From CBDFMG01 sp965221205 [NCBI: bacterium] (GTDB lineage Bacteria; SM23-31), in the NCBI GenBank assembly GCA_965221205.1, contig OZ244870.1, positions 3,100,001 to 3,164,000 on the forward strand: 64,000 nt of DNA, written 5' to 3'. A model generated the notes under the pieces. It was not told the DNA's origin. It did not search any database and saw only the letters and a list, made by a program, of their open reading frames with translations. Of the stretch, positions 30,243 through 41,491 are shown in pieces. Within the stretch, counting starts at the first letter, position 1. Each line of letters opens with the position of its first letter. The translations under genes and the position numbers were made by a program.

Positions 30243-32839
30243 TTGCAGACAGCTCTAGCAGCAGAATCTCATCGTTTTCCTGCGCAGCAAGTCGAAATTA
30301 TTGATCGCTCCTCGGTGCTTACTTTTCGTTTCGACGGTAAAGATTACACCGGCTATCGAGGAGACACTATTGCTTCAGCCCTCACGGCTGCCGGTGTTCA
30401 AACATTGAGTCGTTCCTTTAAGTATCATCGGCCGCGCGGATTGCTCTGTTGTTCCGGTGATTGTCCAAATTGTTTGGTACAGGTTGAGGATGAACCGAGT
30501 GTTCGGACATGCACACGGAAGATAACTCCTAGATATGGAGGTACAGCCGCACAAAACGTATGGCCGTCACTTAAGTATGATCTACTCTCTCTGATTCAGC
30601 TTAGAGCACGGCTAATGCCCGTCGGTTTTTACTGTAAAACCTTTATACGCCCAAAATCAATGTGGCCTCTGTACGAACGTGTCCTGCGTATGGCTACCGG
30701 CCTGGGCAAAGTCGATCCCACCACTCCACCGGGTGAATATGACAAACAGTATCTGCATACCGATGTTGCGGTTATAGGTGGCGGACCGTCCAGAATAAGC
30801 GCAGCCCTTTCAGCTGCAAAACAGGGAGTAAGGGTAATAGTGTTCGACAGTGAACCAGCCCTTGGCGGTCATTTACGGTATCAATCGAATTCGGCTTTAC
30901 ATGAGTTCAAAGAATCCATAAGCAAATACGAAAATATCGAAATATTTACTAATACAACTGTCCAAGGAATATATGAAGACAATTGGCTTTCGGCAACCCG
31001 GGGGAATCGTCTCTTCAAAATTCGATCGAAATCCACAATATTAGCTACTGGGGCTTATGAAATACCGCTTTGTCTTTGAGAATAACGACCTGCCAGAAGT
31101 GATGTTAGGAAGCGCCGTACAACGCCTTCTGCACCTTTACGGTGTTAATCCGGGAAATCAGATTCTGATAGTAACAACCAATGAGGATGGGTGGCGATTG
31201 GGTGGCGATCTTCAAACAGCGAGAATTAAAGTGGCTGCCATCGTGGAAGAACGTTCCAGTGAAGACTGTAACAGATTGCACCTGAACAAGTTTATTGCCG
31301 ATCATACACCGGTATATTTCGAGCATACGTTTGTCCGCCTTTAAATCCATAAAAACTGAAAATAGAGACCTTGTATGGACGGCACCTGACATCACCGGTG
31401 AAACGTATCGTACTACTGCGCGCGTGAGCGTACCGGGTAACAAAAAGGAGTTTGTCTGTTTCTGCTTCTGCGAATTCTGCGAAGATGTCAGAGGCCGGGA
31501 TATAGAAACGGCTATTACGGAAGGTTACAACAGCATTGAACTCCTCAAACGGTACAGCACCATTTCAATGGGACCCTGCCAGGGGAAAATGTTTTCAATG
31601 AATACGATTCATCTATGTGCTCGTACCAACAATTTGACCGTGCAGGAGACCGGCAAAACAACTGAGCGACCTCCTGTAGACCCGGTAGCGATGAGCACTC
31701 TTGCCGGACAAAAGATGGAACCGGTACAGATCACTCCTCTGCATAATTGGCATTTAAACCGGGGCGCTAGCAATGATGGTGGCTGGTCAATGGCTGCGTC
31801 CCGAAAGATATATTGATCCGAAAGATGAAGTCCATGCTGTTAATGAACGGGTTGGCCTCATTGATGTCAATACATTAGGTAAGCTGCAACTCACCGGACC
31901 GGGTGTATCGGACTTTCTTGAGCGTGTCTATTTAAATAAATGGCGTAAACTCTCCGTAGGACGTGCTCGTTATGGTATGATGTGTAATGATGAAGGTATA
32001 ATAATTGACGATGGTGTCTGTGCACATATCAGTGATGAAGAATGGTACATGAGCACAACTTCCTCGGGAGCATCGGGAATCTATGCATGGTTGCAATGGT
32101 GGTTACAATCAGGCTGGAGAGATGGTGTCCATTTGATAAATTTAACCGATGCATTCTCTTCTATAAGCATTGCCGGGCCACGGGCTCGAGATGTGCTGAA
32201 AAAATTGACATCATGTAATCTAAATAATGACGAATTCCCTTATATGTCTGTTCGCTCTGCTGAAGTAGCAGGAGTCAAGTCCCGAATATTGCGAATCGGA
32301 TTCACTGTCCGTCTGGTTATACACTTCATGTCTGGGAATCTTTGATGCAGGCCGGGGAAGAATTTGATATTATACCATTTGGTGTCGAAGCACAACGTAT
32401 TCTGAGATTACAAAAAATATTTGTTCTTGTAGGACAGGATACGGACGCTTTATCTGATCCGTTTTCAGCTAATATGGAATGAATAGTTAAGATGGATAAG
32501 CCGGATTTTCTTGGAAAGCGTTCTTTTTCACGAATATTGGATGATGGTTTGAAACAAATACTGGTTGGGTATAAAATGGCGCGTACTGATATTGCCCCTG
32601 CAGAAGATTGCCAAATCGTCACCAGAGGATCTGGTAATAAAATGGAAATTATTGGTTGGATTAGCTCCAGTCGTTTTAGCCCAACCTTGAATGAATCAAT
32701 AGGTCTTTGTTGGCTTCTGCAAGAATCAGGAAACCAAAATGGCACATCTTTTACAATAAAGGTAAATGAAAAATTAGAGACTGCAAATGGTTTTCATGGG
32801 ACCTTTTATGATCCTGAAGGCACAAGGCAGAAAATGTGA
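30243..32839 (+). pseudogene. soxA: Sarcosine oxidase alpha subunit, at least five lesions
   Basis: All domains of the alpha subunit can be followed across frames: N-terminal Fer2_4-like part (SFKYHRPRGLLCCSGDCPNC), a Rossmann site (VAVIGGGPSRISAAL, where GPAG is normal), a BFD-like/A3 part (RYSTISMGPCQGK), and a folate-binding GcvT domain (LTGPGVSDFLERV, SIAGPRARDVLK). Lesions: an extra T near 31070; a shift near 31340; an extra A near 31770 (restoring GASMMVAGQWLRPERY); a shift near 32310; and TGA at 32480-32482, where Trp is expected (ME-stop-IVKMDK). Intact, it would oxidatively demethylate sarcosine, giving methylene-THF, glycine and peroxide. Starts with TTG directly after soxD. Confidence 0.85.
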
Positions 32840-33373
32840 AAATAACTAAAATTCCTGTAAAATTAACTCCATTTCATACGGTCTCCCTAATACATAATCC
32901 GAAGCTTACCCAACATCTTGGGTGGGAGATTTCCAACATTTTACACTACTGTCGAGGAAGAATTAAACCTTGCTCGCAATAAAGTTGCAATAGCTGATGC
33001 AACACCAAACGGTAAGATAATGGTCCGGGGCGATCAAGCAGAAGATTTTCTGAATTCAACTATAAACCTGCTAAACATTGCCATTCATACCGGGGTAAAA
33101 ATCGCAGAGATGAGTGTTTATCGCCTTAGAAAGGACCTCTTTTTTATCAGTACATTACCCGGAGAAGTTGAGGTCATTCTATAAATGCTAAATAGAAAAG
33201 CTGAGGAGACAGATAAATTTATTACAATTACTGACGTAACGCACGGTAAATCAGAAATTCTTGTTGTCGGACCTTATAGTCAGGGACTTCTGAGCAAACT
33301 GTGTGGATTGGATTTTCATCCTGTGGAGTGGATAAATTTATGTCGTCTGAATAGATTGGACACATTAGTTTAA
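32836..33373 (+). pseudogene. soxG: Sarcosine oxidase gamma subunit, shifted and truncated
   Basis: The GTG start overlaps the soxA stop (ATGTGA). Codons from it run into a stop after about 48 residues, but the other frame carries the family sequence from 32918: ATPNGKIMVRGDQAEDFLN, then VYRLRKDLFFIS, a TAA at 33182, then ITDVTHGKSEILVVGP and LCGLDFHP. Beyond this the last third of SoxG is missing. GcvT-like fold; assists the alpha and beta subunits. Confidence 0.75.
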
Positions 33374-33992
33374 GAACTAAGAAATGCATTTAGATTATGC
33401 AAGATAAATATTAACCTCCTCCGAGAGGTTCAATCCCGATAAATTTCCTCCAGTATAACATAGACAACGATTCAAGCTTTATTTGCATATTAAGGAGGTT
33501 ATAAATGAATAGATAATAGAGTTAAAGAGTTGAATATACCGGACAATACCGAAACTAGATTCGATAAAAATCCGAGGCAGTTGATGCTGCGAGTCGAGTA
33601 AAAATATTTTTCATATAATATTTGGCGTATTATTTAACAGTATTAAGTTGACATTTCGTGACTTTGCCACCATCACACTTTACTCTGGTGAAAATCATCT
33701 TTGGATTGCATGGATTATGGAACTTCCGGATACGAATGTGATTTCAACAGTGATATAGAAAATCTCTTTTCCACCTGAAATCTAAGGCAATTTGAAAAAA
33801 ATTATTCATACTATTTATTATTAAATTCTTGCATATACATTTGAGTTGACGTATCTTTATGTTATACTGTTGTGGTGTATATTTTGTTACCCTGCTGTTT
33901 TTAACTATTCCACAACTCAAATACACATGTAATATGATTTTAGAGATTAGAGATTACTGTTTAGATTTTGAATAATTGAGCAAGGTGTTATT
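33374..33992 (+). other. Intergenic with probable gene debris
   Basis: About 620 bp. A strong TTAAGGAGGT before ATG at about 33504 leads only to three codons, then TAG/TAA; in the neighbouring frame IDNRVKELNIPDN continues for some 30 codons. A second stretch near 33660 reads ITLYSGENHLWIAWIMELPD. Neither is recognised. The right part must hold the promoter for the formate dehydrogenase genes. Confidence 0.4.
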
Positions 33993-35684
33993 ATGCCTGA
34001 CAATTTAAGTAATTTATCAGGACGCAAAGGATTGGATAACAATCTTTTTGAAAAATTACAGGAGAGCGCCTGGTCAACCGGCACTCCTGACAGGGAAGAT
34101 CTTAGAAAATTGGCTGAAGAGTACTTGATAGGTGATGCCATTACTTATGGTACAGCGTCATTTTATGATTTCTTAAAACCGGAGAATGCCGGAAAAAAAG
34201 TCTACATCTGCAGCGGAAGTGTCTGTCTCATGGCGGGTACACAGAATAGATTGAAAAACGATCTGAAAGAATATTTTTCCGAAGATGAGATTGGACATAT
34301 GTGCTGTCTCGGAAGATGCCATGAAAACGGCTCATTTCATTATAACGGAAAAAATTATTCCGCTCAATCATCAGAAGATATTACTAACATTGTGAAAAAC
34401 GGTTCTATCAGCAGTATAGATTCGTATACAGTAGAGTCCAATGCTGAGCGGCCCGTTCTCACAGCAGATTTTCCAGGTGTTGATGAATATTATTCGCTTC
34501 TAGAAGAATCATTGAAAAAAAATCCAGATGCTCTATTACGGGATATTAAGGACAGCTGTATTCGGGGAAGGGGTGGAGCAGGTTTTCCCATGGGATTCAA
34601 ACTGGAATCCTGTAAGAACACAAAAAGCAAACAAAAATATATTGTATGCAATGCGGATGAAGGGGATCCCGGAGCATTTTCTGACCGGTATCTGCTGGAA
34701 AAGCGTCCACATTCTGTTCTTTTCGGAATGATTATCGCAGGATATATTGTCGGTGCGGATACAGGGGTGCTTTACATTCGAGCGGAATACCCTGAGGCTG
34801 TGGAAATCGTCACTGATGCTGTGCAAGATCTTCAGTCAAAAGGATTGTTGGGTATTAACATAAAAAACAGCGGATTCAATTATAAATTTAAGGTCATTAA
34901 AGCAGCCGGAGCATACATTTGTGGTGAGGAAACTGCATTACTTTCGTCAATAGAAGGACAGAGACCGGAAGTACGTATCAGACCTCCATATCCTACGGAA
35001 GAAGGACTTTTCAACAAACCAACGATCGTAAATAATGTTGAAACATTGGCAGCTGTTCATTTTATCCTGCGAAATTGCGGGAAAAAGTATGCTGAAATAG
35101 GAACCAAGAAATCTTCAGGAACCAAACTAGTTTCACTTGACAGTTTTTTCAATAAACCGGGGATGTATGAAGTTATTATGGGTACACCATTTTCGGTCGT
35201 TGTAAATGAAATGGGTGGTGGTTTCAGAGTGCCAGTAAAAGCGTTGCATGTCGGAGGTCCGCTCGGTGGCCTAGTACCCGTGGATAAAATTAATGATCTG
35301 ACTCTTGATTTTGACTCATTCGCTGAAAACGGATTTTTGCTGGGACACGCAAGTGTTATTTGCATTCCGGAAGAATTTCCGCTTGTTAAATATCTCGAAC
35401 ATTTATTTGAGTTTACCGCAGACGAATCATGCGGTAAATGCTTTCCGTGCAGGATAGGTTCTGTCCGAGGTCAAGAGTTATTGGAAAAAGCACAAAAAGA
35501 TAGTTATAAAATTGACAAGGAATTGTTTGAAGACCTTTTAGAAACAATGGAGGTCGGTTCTCTTTGTGCACATGGTGGCGGGCTTCCTTTGTCGATAAGA
35601 AATGCGCTGCAATATTTCAGTGATGAGCTTAAACCATATTTTGCTGAATCAACAAAATCTGTTCCGGTTTTAGAACACAATTAA
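33993..35684 (+). CDS. fdhB: NAD-dependent formate dehydrogenase, NuoE/NuoF-like flavoprotein subunit
   Basis: A 563-residue fusion. The first about 140 residues form a thioredoxin-like [2Fe-2S] domain with Cys in VYICSGSVCLMAG and HMCCLGRCHENG. The rest is NuoF-like: NAD site RGRGGAGFPMGFKLE, FMN region YIVCNADEGDPGAF and ICGEETALLSSIEG, an SLBB part, and a [4Fe-4S] site in ESCGKCFPCRIG with a distal Cys in GSLCAHGG. It takes electrons from the molybdenum subunit encoded 34 bp downstream and reduces NAD, or runs in reverse. A hydrogenase subunit of the same build is the main alternative, but the neighbour with a formate-type active site decides. Frame intact. Confidence 0.88.
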   Translation: MPDNLSNLSGRKGLDNNLFEKLQESAWSTGTPDREDLRKLAEEYLIGDAITYGTASFYDFLKPENAGKKVYICSGSVCLMAGTQNRLKNDLKEYFSEDEIGHMCCLGRCHENGSFHYNGKNYSAQSSEDITNIVKNGSISSIDSYTVESNAERPVLTADFPGVDEYYSLLEESLKKNPDALLRDIKDSCIRGRGGAGFPMGFKLESCKNTKSKQKYIVCNADEGDPGAFSDRYLLEKRPHSVLFGMIIAGYIVGADTGVLYIRAEYPEAVEIVTDAVQDLQSKGLLGINIKNSGFNYKFKVIKAAGAYICGEETALLSSIEGQRPEVRIRPPYPTEEGLFNKPTIVNNVETLAAVHFILRNCGKKYAEIGTKKSSGTKLVSLDSFFNKPGMYEVIMGTPFSVVVNEMGGGFRVPVKALHVGGPLGGLVPVDKINDLTLDFDSFAENGFLLGHASVICIPEEFPLVKYLEHLFEFTADESCGKCFPCRIGSVRGQELLEKAQKDSYKIDKELFEDLLETMEVGSLCAHGGGLPLSIRNALQYFSDELKPYFAESTKSVPVLEHN

Positions 35685-35718
35685 ACGTGTTTTTAAAATA
35701 AATAGTTGAGGATAACGT

Positions 35719-38496
35719 ATGAGCAATGTTGCATATATAGATGATAGACCATATGAAATGATAGATAGTGAAACCATATTATCATTCATACAGCGTATCA
35801 AAGGGGAAAACTCCGTTCCAACACTTTGTGAGGCACCAAATCTGAAACCATTTGGTTCCTGCCGTGTCTGTAATGTGGATGTTGCGTTATCAAAGGGAGG
35901 TCCGGTAAAAGCGCTTGCTTCTTGCCATTCTCCCCTTTCGGAAAATATGTACATCTATCCTAATTCTGAAAGAATAGAAAAACTAAGAAAAAATATTTTA
36001 GAACTTGTATTGACAGACTATCCGATGGAACGATTACCATCCCCTTCGAACGGAAATAAAGGTAATGGAAAGTCGAATGGTTTTAAAAGTAAAAACGAAC
36101 TCCATAGCCTTGTAGAACAATATGGATTGAATGCCGATTCTGTCAGATATCCTGCTGGTAAAAACAATCTTGGACTTGCGATGGATGAAAGTCATCCTTA
36201 TATGATCGCAGACCTTGCTGCGTGCATCAATTGTTACCGTTGTGTTCGTGCATGCGACGAGGTTCAGGGCCAATTTGTGCTCAGTATGGCAGGCCGCGGA
36301 ATCAATACTAAAGTTATTATGGGAATGGACACAACTTTCGACGAATCTGTGTGTGTTTCCTGCGGAGCATGTTCCCAGGCATGTCCGACTATGGCGATAA
36401 CCGATATTTACCGATCAAAAGATACAATTTCTGACAGTGTAACAAGAACAGTATGTACATATTGCGGTGTTGGTTGTAATCTAGATGTAGCAGTCAAAGA
36501 AAATTCAATCACAAGTGTCTTAGCACCGTATGATGCCGAAGCAAACCAGGGACATACTTGTTTAAAAGGAAGGTATGCATTTAAATTTTATAATCATCCC
36601 GACAGATTGCAAACCCCGCTTATAAGAGTAAATGGAAAATTTGAAGAAGCAACCTGGGATGAGGTGTATGATGTAATGGTTGAACGGTTCAATGAACTCA
36701 AAAATGATCATGGACCTGATTCAATTGCAGGAATATCATCCGCTCGCTGCACAAACGAAGAAAATTATCTGATGCAGAAATTTATCAGAGCTGTCATAGG
36801 TACAAACAACATTGACTGTTGTGCTCGCGTATGCCATTCACCAACCGCTTTAGGTATGCAACGTTCTTTTGGCATAGGAGCAGCTACAAATTCTATAGAA
36901 GATATAAAACTTACGGATTGTATGCTGGTTATCGGTGCTAATCCGACCTTGGCTCATCCTGTAACTGGTGCAAAAATGAAGCAAGCTTCGATGCAAGGTA
37001 AAAAGCTGATCGTTATTGATCCGAAGCGCATCGAATTAGCTAATTATGCAGATATTCATCTGCAACTTCGTCCCGGAACTAATGTAGCTATGCTTAATAT
37101 GCTGCTGCATTATATTGTAAAAGAGGAATTTGTCGACCAGAAATTCATAGATGAGCGTTGTGAAGGATATAAAGATTTCAAAGAAAGTATCCTGAAGCTC
37201 GATATTGAAGAAATGGAACGGATAACAGGTGTGGATAAAGAACTCGCCCGTGAAGCAGCTATCATGTACGCATCTGCTCCGAATGCAATGTCTTTTCATG
37301 GGTTAGGTGTTACCGAACATACGCAAGGTACATTCACCGTTATGCTCATCGCTGATCTTGCAATGGTCACAGGAAATATTGGCAGACAGGGAGTCGGAGT
37401 AAATCCTCTTCGCGGACAAAACAATGTGCAAGGTGCTGCCGATATGGGTGCTCAACCGCACCAAGGTGCAGGTTATCTTGATATAACAGATCCTGAAATT
37501 CACAAAAAATATGAAAATTTTTATAGAAGGTCGCTTTCCGATGAGATAGGGTGGAAAATACCAGAAATGTTTAATGCTGCCATCAATAAGGAGTTAAAAG
37601 CGCTATGGTTGATCGGTGAAGACGTTGTACAAACCGATCCTAATACAAACCATGTTAAAAAAGCGTTGGGAAGTCTTGAGTTTCTTGTTGTTCAAGAAAT
37701 TTTCATGACTGAGACTGCACAACTTGCAGACGTTATTCTCCCGGCAACATCATTCCTTGAGAAAAGCGGTACATTTACCAATGGAGAGCGTCGTGTTCAG
37801 CGGGTCAATGCTGTAATTGAACCTCTTGAAGGTACAAAAACAGATGGTCAGATCATAGTTGATATGATGAATAGAATGGGGTATGACCAGCCTGATTATC
37901 ATCCGGAGACAGCACTCGAGGAAATATCCCGGATCGTACCGTTCTTTAAAGGAATCAAGTGGGATGAACTCGGTGAAAATGGAAAGCAGTGGCCTGTTGG
38001 TGAAGATGGAAAAAGTACGGAAATTATACATGTAAACAATTTTAAACGGGGCAAGGGAAATATTCAGTTCATCGCGTGGCGCGAATCGAATGAAATAGTG
38101 GAAAATGAGAAAGATTTTCCATTTATTCTAACTACCGGACGAGAACTTGAACATTATAACTGTGGCACTATGACACGGAGAACGCCAAACAATGATATTC
38201 TCGGTGAGGATACATTACTGGTAAATCCGAAAGATGCAGCTAATAAAAACATTTCCGACGGTGATCTTGTCTGCATGTCATCAGCGCGAGGCAAGGTAGA
38301 CCTTCGGGCAAAGGTGACAACAGATGTAAAACCCGGAATTCTCTATACTACCTTCCATTTTCCGGAAATTATGGTCAATGTGATAACGGGAAATGAATGC
38401 GACACTGAAGCACTATGCCCGGAATACAAAGTCGTTGCTGTCGATATAAGAAAAGCAAAAAATATGGAGAGCCGAAAAGTAGGCGAGTTGGTATAA
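35719..38496 (+). CDS. fdhA: NAD-dependent formate dehydrogenase, molybdenum (or tungsten) catalytic subunit
   Basis: 925 residues. The N-terminus carries a NuoG-like [2Fe-2S] site (Cys37, Cys48, Cys51, Cys69), a Cys-rich segment ACINCYRCVRACDE and ferredoxin site CVSCGACSQACP. The catalytic body begins with the [4Fe-4S] site VCTYCGVGCNLDV. The active site reads ARVCHSPTALGM; Cys372 stands where selenocysteine occurs in E. coli FdhF, and the following His is conserved, so this is a Cys-type enzyme. The C-terminal molybdopterin-binding domain is complete (LTTGRELEHYNCGTMTRR). It oxidises formate to CO2 in the cytoplasm together with FdhB; no Tat signal is present. FdhD, needed to sulfurate the cofactor, is encoded convergently. 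Confidence 0.92.
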   Translation: MSNVAYIDDRPYEMIDSETILSFIQRIKGENSVPTLCEAPNLKPFGSCRVCNVDVALSKGGPVKALASCHSPLSENMYIYPNSERIEKLRKNILELVLTDYPMERLPSPSNGNKGNGKSNGFKSKNELHSLVEQYGLNADSVRYPAGKNNLGLAMDESHPYMIADLAACINCYRCVRACDEVQGQFVLSMAGRGINTKVIMGMDTTFDESVCVSCGACSQACPTMAITDIYRSKDTISDSVTRTVCTYCGVGCNLDVAVKENSITSVLAPYDAEANQGHTCLKGRYAFKFYNHPDRLQTPLIRVNGKFEEATWDEVYDVMVERFNELKNDHGPDSIAGISSARCTNEENYLMQKFIRAVIGTNNIDCCARVCHSPTALGMQRSFGIGAATNSIEDIKLTDCMLVIGANPTLAHPVTGAKMKQASMQGKKLIVIDPKRIELANYADIHLQLRPGTNVAMLNMLLHYIVKEEFVDQKFIDERCEGYKDFKESILKLDIEEMERITGVDKELAREAAIMYASAPNAMSFHGLGVTEHTQGTFTVMLIADLAMVTGNIGRQGVGVNPLRGQNNVQGAADMGAQPHQGAGYLDITDPEIHKKYENFYRRSLSDEIGWKIPEMFNAAINKELKALWLIGEDVVQTDPNTNHVKKALGSLEFLVVQEIFMTETAQLADVILPATSFLEKSGTFTNGERRVQRVNAVIEPLEGTKTDGQIIVDMMNRMGYDQPDYHPETALEEISRIVPFFKGIKWDELGENGKQWPVGEDGKSTEIIHVNNFKRGKGNIQFIAWRESNEIVENEKDFPFILTTGRELEHYNCGTMTRRTPNNDILGEDTLLVNPKDAANKNISDGDLVCMSSARGKVDLRAKVTTDVKPGILYTTFHFPEIMVNVITGNECDTEALCPEYKVVAVDIRKAKNMESRKVGELV

Positions 38497-38513
38497 AATA
38501 GATAACGCGTATA

Positions 38514-38544
38514 ATAATCCTTGCTTTCCATTAACAGGGATTAT
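38514..38544. terminator. Possible bidirectional terminator between fdhA and fdhD
   Basis: ATAATCC and GGATTAT form a 7-bp stem around a 17-nt loop between two convergent genes, with A/T-rich flanks. Weak stem, so only tentative. Confidence 0.3.
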
Positions 38545-38561
38545 GTATTTTACATTATAAT

Positions 38562-39413
38562 TTATTTTATTCTCCAACCACCATGATAAATATTGAATCT
38601 GCTTTTACTCACAAATCCTAATAATGTCAAATTAAATTCTTTTGCAAGTTCAAAAGCAAGACTTGAAGGAGCTCCCACTGCTGCCACGATAGGAATACCT
38701 GCCAAAGAAGCCTTTTGCAGCAATTCAAAACTTGCACGTCCGCTTACCACTCCAATGTAATCCGATAACGGAATTTTCCCTAACAACAAAGAAGCACCGA
38801 TCACTTTATCCATTGCATTATGTCTACCGACATCTTCTTTTAATAATTCTAATTCACCAGTAACCGAGAATAAAGCGGTAGCGTGAATTCCTCCTGTACT
38901 TTCAAATAAGCTTTGAGAGGAGTTCAGTTTATCCGGTAGAGAGTAAATCGTTTCCGCAGAAACGAAAGGTCCGGACTCTGTTTTTTTCGGAGAACTGAAT
39001 TTATTATTTACCTTAACCGCATGAATAGAAGATTTGCCACAAACTCCACAGCTTGATGAAGTGTAAAAATGTCTCTCAAGTTTACTAAGATCGATTTTAA
39101 CTCCATCCTGAAGATCGACTTGAACCTCATTCCTGGCTTTTGCTCCTTTAGCAAGTGGGTTGCAATATTTTATATCTTTTATGCTCCGGCGATCATTTAT
39201 CAGTCCTTCGGTAAATAAAAAACCTGCGGCCAATTCAAAATCATTACCAGGTGTCCGCATTGTTACTGAAATATTTTTTGTGACTTTTATCCCGCTTTCT
39301 TCAAATCCGATCCGAATCTCCAGAGGTTCTTCTACTGCCAGTTTATCGTCTAATTTTCTAACACCGTCTTTATCTATCTTATTGATCGAAGCAGAAACAA
39401 CACTTTTATGCAT
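38562..39413 (-). CDS. fdhD: Formate dehydrogenase accessory sulfurtransferase
   Basis: 283 residues, full length. The hallmark CGVCGK motif supplies Cys122 and Cys125, which carry sulfur from IscS to the bis-MGD cofactor of formate dehydrogenase. Further family blocks: VEEPLEIRIG, RTPGNDFELAAGFLFTEG, FESTGGIHATALF, LLKEDVGRHNAMDKVIG and VSGRASFELLQKA. It is convergent with fdhA and on the same strand as fhs, 257 bp downstream of it. Its presence next to the catalytic subunit supports the formate dehydrogenase call. Confidence 0.93.
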   Translation of the reverse strand: MHKSVVSASINKIDKDGVRKLDDKLAVEEPLEIRIGFEESGIKVTKNISVTMRTPGNDFELAAGFLFTEGLINDRRSIKDIKYCNPLAKGAKARNEVQVDLQDGVKIDLSKLERHFYTSSSCGVCGKSSIHAVKVNNKFSSPKKTESGPFVSAETIYSLPDKLNSSQSLFESTGGIHATALFSVTGELELLKEDVGRHNAMDKVIGASLLLGKIPLSDYIGVVSGRASFELLQKASLAGIPIVAAVGAPSSLAFELAKEFNLTLLGFVSKSRFNIYHGGWRIK

Positions 39414-39670
39414 CTATATACCCTGCTTATTTCACAAATTAAATATTGCGTAGAAGCGCTAATTTTCTACTTTTCTACTTTATAATACATAAGAATGAAT
39501 AAAATATCAAATTAATATATTTCATAACGCGTTTTTATCATTATTAGTTCGATCAAAACAAACAACACTACCAGAGATAATAAACACATAATGGAGTGAA
39601 TTTTCAATTAGTTTGATAGAGATTTACATGGTGAAGGGAGGAGGATTTGTAATTGCGCACAACCTGGCAG

Positions 39671-41341
39671 TTAAAACAGACCTTTTATTTCTCCGTCAGG
39701 TAATAAATCCATATTGAGAGCGGCAGGCTGTTTCGGAAGTCCCGGCATAGTAAGCATCTCACCCGTTAGGACTACCAGAAATCCCGCACCCGAAGAAGCT
39801 CTAACTTCTCTAACTTCTATTCTAAAATCTTTCGGTCTTCCAAGCAGTTTTGGATTATCCGACAATGAATACTGAGTTTTCGCTATGCATACCGGCAAAT
39901 TATTTAGCCCTATCCTGTCATATCTCTTAATATCCATTAATGCCTTTTTTGTATAATCTACTCCTTCTGTACCGTAAATTTCAGTCGCTATTTTTTCAAT
40001 TTTCGATTTTATTGGAAGTTCCAGGTCATACAACAATTTAAAATCAGATTTTTCCGATTCAGCATATTCGACGACTTTTTCTGCTAAATCAATGCCGCCA
40101 TCGGCACCATTTGTACATACATCGACAATAACCGCTTCAATACCAAGTTCTCTGCATCTATCTCCCACATATTTCAGCTCCTTGTTAGTGTCTGTCGGGA
40201 ATTTATTAAGAGCAACAACCGGGAGCAAACCAAATTTATGAATATTTTCCAAGTGTTTTTCAAGATTGCCGAAACCCCGGACAATCGCATCAACATTTTC
40301 ATCGGACAAGGCATCTTTGGGAACACCACCGCTATATTTTAGCGCTCTAACCGTAGCGACAAGAACAACAACCGATGGCTGCAAATCTGCATATCTACAT
40401 TTAATATTGAAAAATTTTTCCGCTCCAAGATCAGCGCCGAATCCTGCCTCGGTGACCACATAATCGGAAAGCTGCAATCCTAAATTAGTTGCCAGTACAG
40501 AGTTGCAGCCATGTGCTATATTTGCAAAGGGGCCGCCATGTAAGATTGCAGGAGTATTATCCAGAGTCTGCACAAGATTTGGTTTTATGGCATCTTTCAG
40601 TAAAAGTGCTATTGCTCCTGTTGCCTGAAGATGATCGGCAATAACAGGTTCATCGTCGAATGTATATCCAACGATCATCCGGGAAATCCTTTCTTTGAGA
40701 TCTTCAAGGCTGGTTGCAAGACACAGGATTGCCATCAACTCGGTAGCAGCCGTAATATCAAATCCATCTTCTCGTGGATACCCGTTGATTTTCCCTCCAA
40801 GAGCGACAACAATATTCCGTAAAGCTCTGTCATTCATATCCATCGTTCTTTTCAGCGTTATTGTCCGGGAATCGATGCCCAGTTTATTTGCCTGGAGGAT
40901 ATAATTATCAAGCAGTGAAGCCAGCAGATTGTTTGCGGCTGTCAAAGCATGAAAATCGCCGGTAAAATGCAAATTAATGTCCTCCATAGGGACAACTTGG
41001 GCATATCCTCCACCTGCCGCCCCTCCTTTAATACCAAAGCAGGGGCCGAGAGAAGGTTCTCGCAATGTAGAAACAGCATTTTTCCCAATCTTATTCAGTG
41101 CCATACTGAGACCGATATTAACGGTCGTTTTTCCTTCACCAGCAGGCGTGGGAGTAATAGCGGTGACTAAAATTAATCTGGCATTTTTTCTTTTGTCGTT
41201 TTTCTCAAAATTTTTTGAAGATATTTTTGCCTTATATTTGCCATACAGTTCAAGGTCATCCTCATTCAAACCTAACCTACGTGCCACTTCAATAATAGGA
41301 AGCAATTTTGCCGATTGTGCAATTTGTACGTCCGATTTCAT
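39671..41341 (-). CDS. fhs: Formate-tetrahydrofolate ligase
   Basis: 556 residues, the usual length. It makes 10-formyl-THF from formate, THF and ATP, or the reverse. The nucleotide loop [14 protein letters not shown] is at residues 65-78; downstream blocks [57 protein letters not shown] and the C-terminal [14 protein letters not shown] are family signatures. In this setting it links formate dehydrogenase to folate C1 units, including those once produced by the upstream sarcosine oxidase. No folD or glycine-cleavage gene is visible in the window. Confidence 0.95.
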   Translation of the reverse strand: MKSDVQIAQSAKLLPIIEVARRLGLNEDDLELYGKYKAKISSKNFEKNDKRKNARLILVTAITPTPAGEGKTTVNIGLSMALNKIGKNAVSTLREPSLGPCFGIKGGAAGGGYAQVVPMEDINLHFTGDFHALTAANNLLASLLDNYILQANKLGIDSRTITLKRTMDMNDRALRNIVVALGGKINGYPREDGFDITAATELMAILCLATSLEDLKERISRMIVGYTFDDEPVIADHLQATGAIALLLKDAIKPNLVQTLDNTPAILHGGPFANIAHGCNSVLATNLGLQLSDYVVTEAGFGADLGAEKFFNIKCRYADLQPSVVVLVATVRALKYSGGVPKDALSDENVDAIVRGFGNLEKHLENIHKFGLLPVVALNKFPTDTNKELKYVGDRCRELGIEAVIVDVCTNGADGGIDLAEKVVEYAESEKSDFKLLYDLELPIKSKIEKIATEIYGTEGVDYTKKALMDIKRYDRIGLNNLPVCIAKTQYSLSDNPKLLGRPKDFRIEVREVRASSGAGFLVVLTGEMLTMPGLPKQPAALNMDLLPDGEIKGLF

Positions 41342-41491
41342 TTCTCTTCACCTCTGAATAATAGCTATCTCACTGTTATAGGAAATTTTTATTCTTACTA
41401 AATGAATGAATTCAGAAGAATTCATTTTTACAAGAGAGCCTCTAGCATTATCACTCACGATATCTCGGCGTAATTCAGTCGCTGGCTTATA

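Noticed and set aside
11847-32482. Two TGA codons where Trp is expected (DUF885 at 11847, soxA at 32480), suggesting TGA recoded as Trp
   Set aside because: The PQQ dehydrogenase-like gene ends in TGA exactly at the family's usual C-terminus, another in-frame TGA stands for Gly in the cold-shock gene, and both Trp cases lie in genes with further lesions. TGG to TGA mutation in pseudogenes explains them.
33993-35684. Electron-bifurcating hydrogenase subunit instead of formate dehydrogenase subunit
   Set aside because: The domain build fits both, but the adjacent catalytic subunit has a molybdopterin body with the formate-type Cys-His active site, and fdhD follows; no H-cluster motif is present.
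35719-38496. Selenocysteine formate dehydrogenase
   Set aside because: The active-site codon at 36832-36834 is TGC (Cys), with no in-frame TGA.
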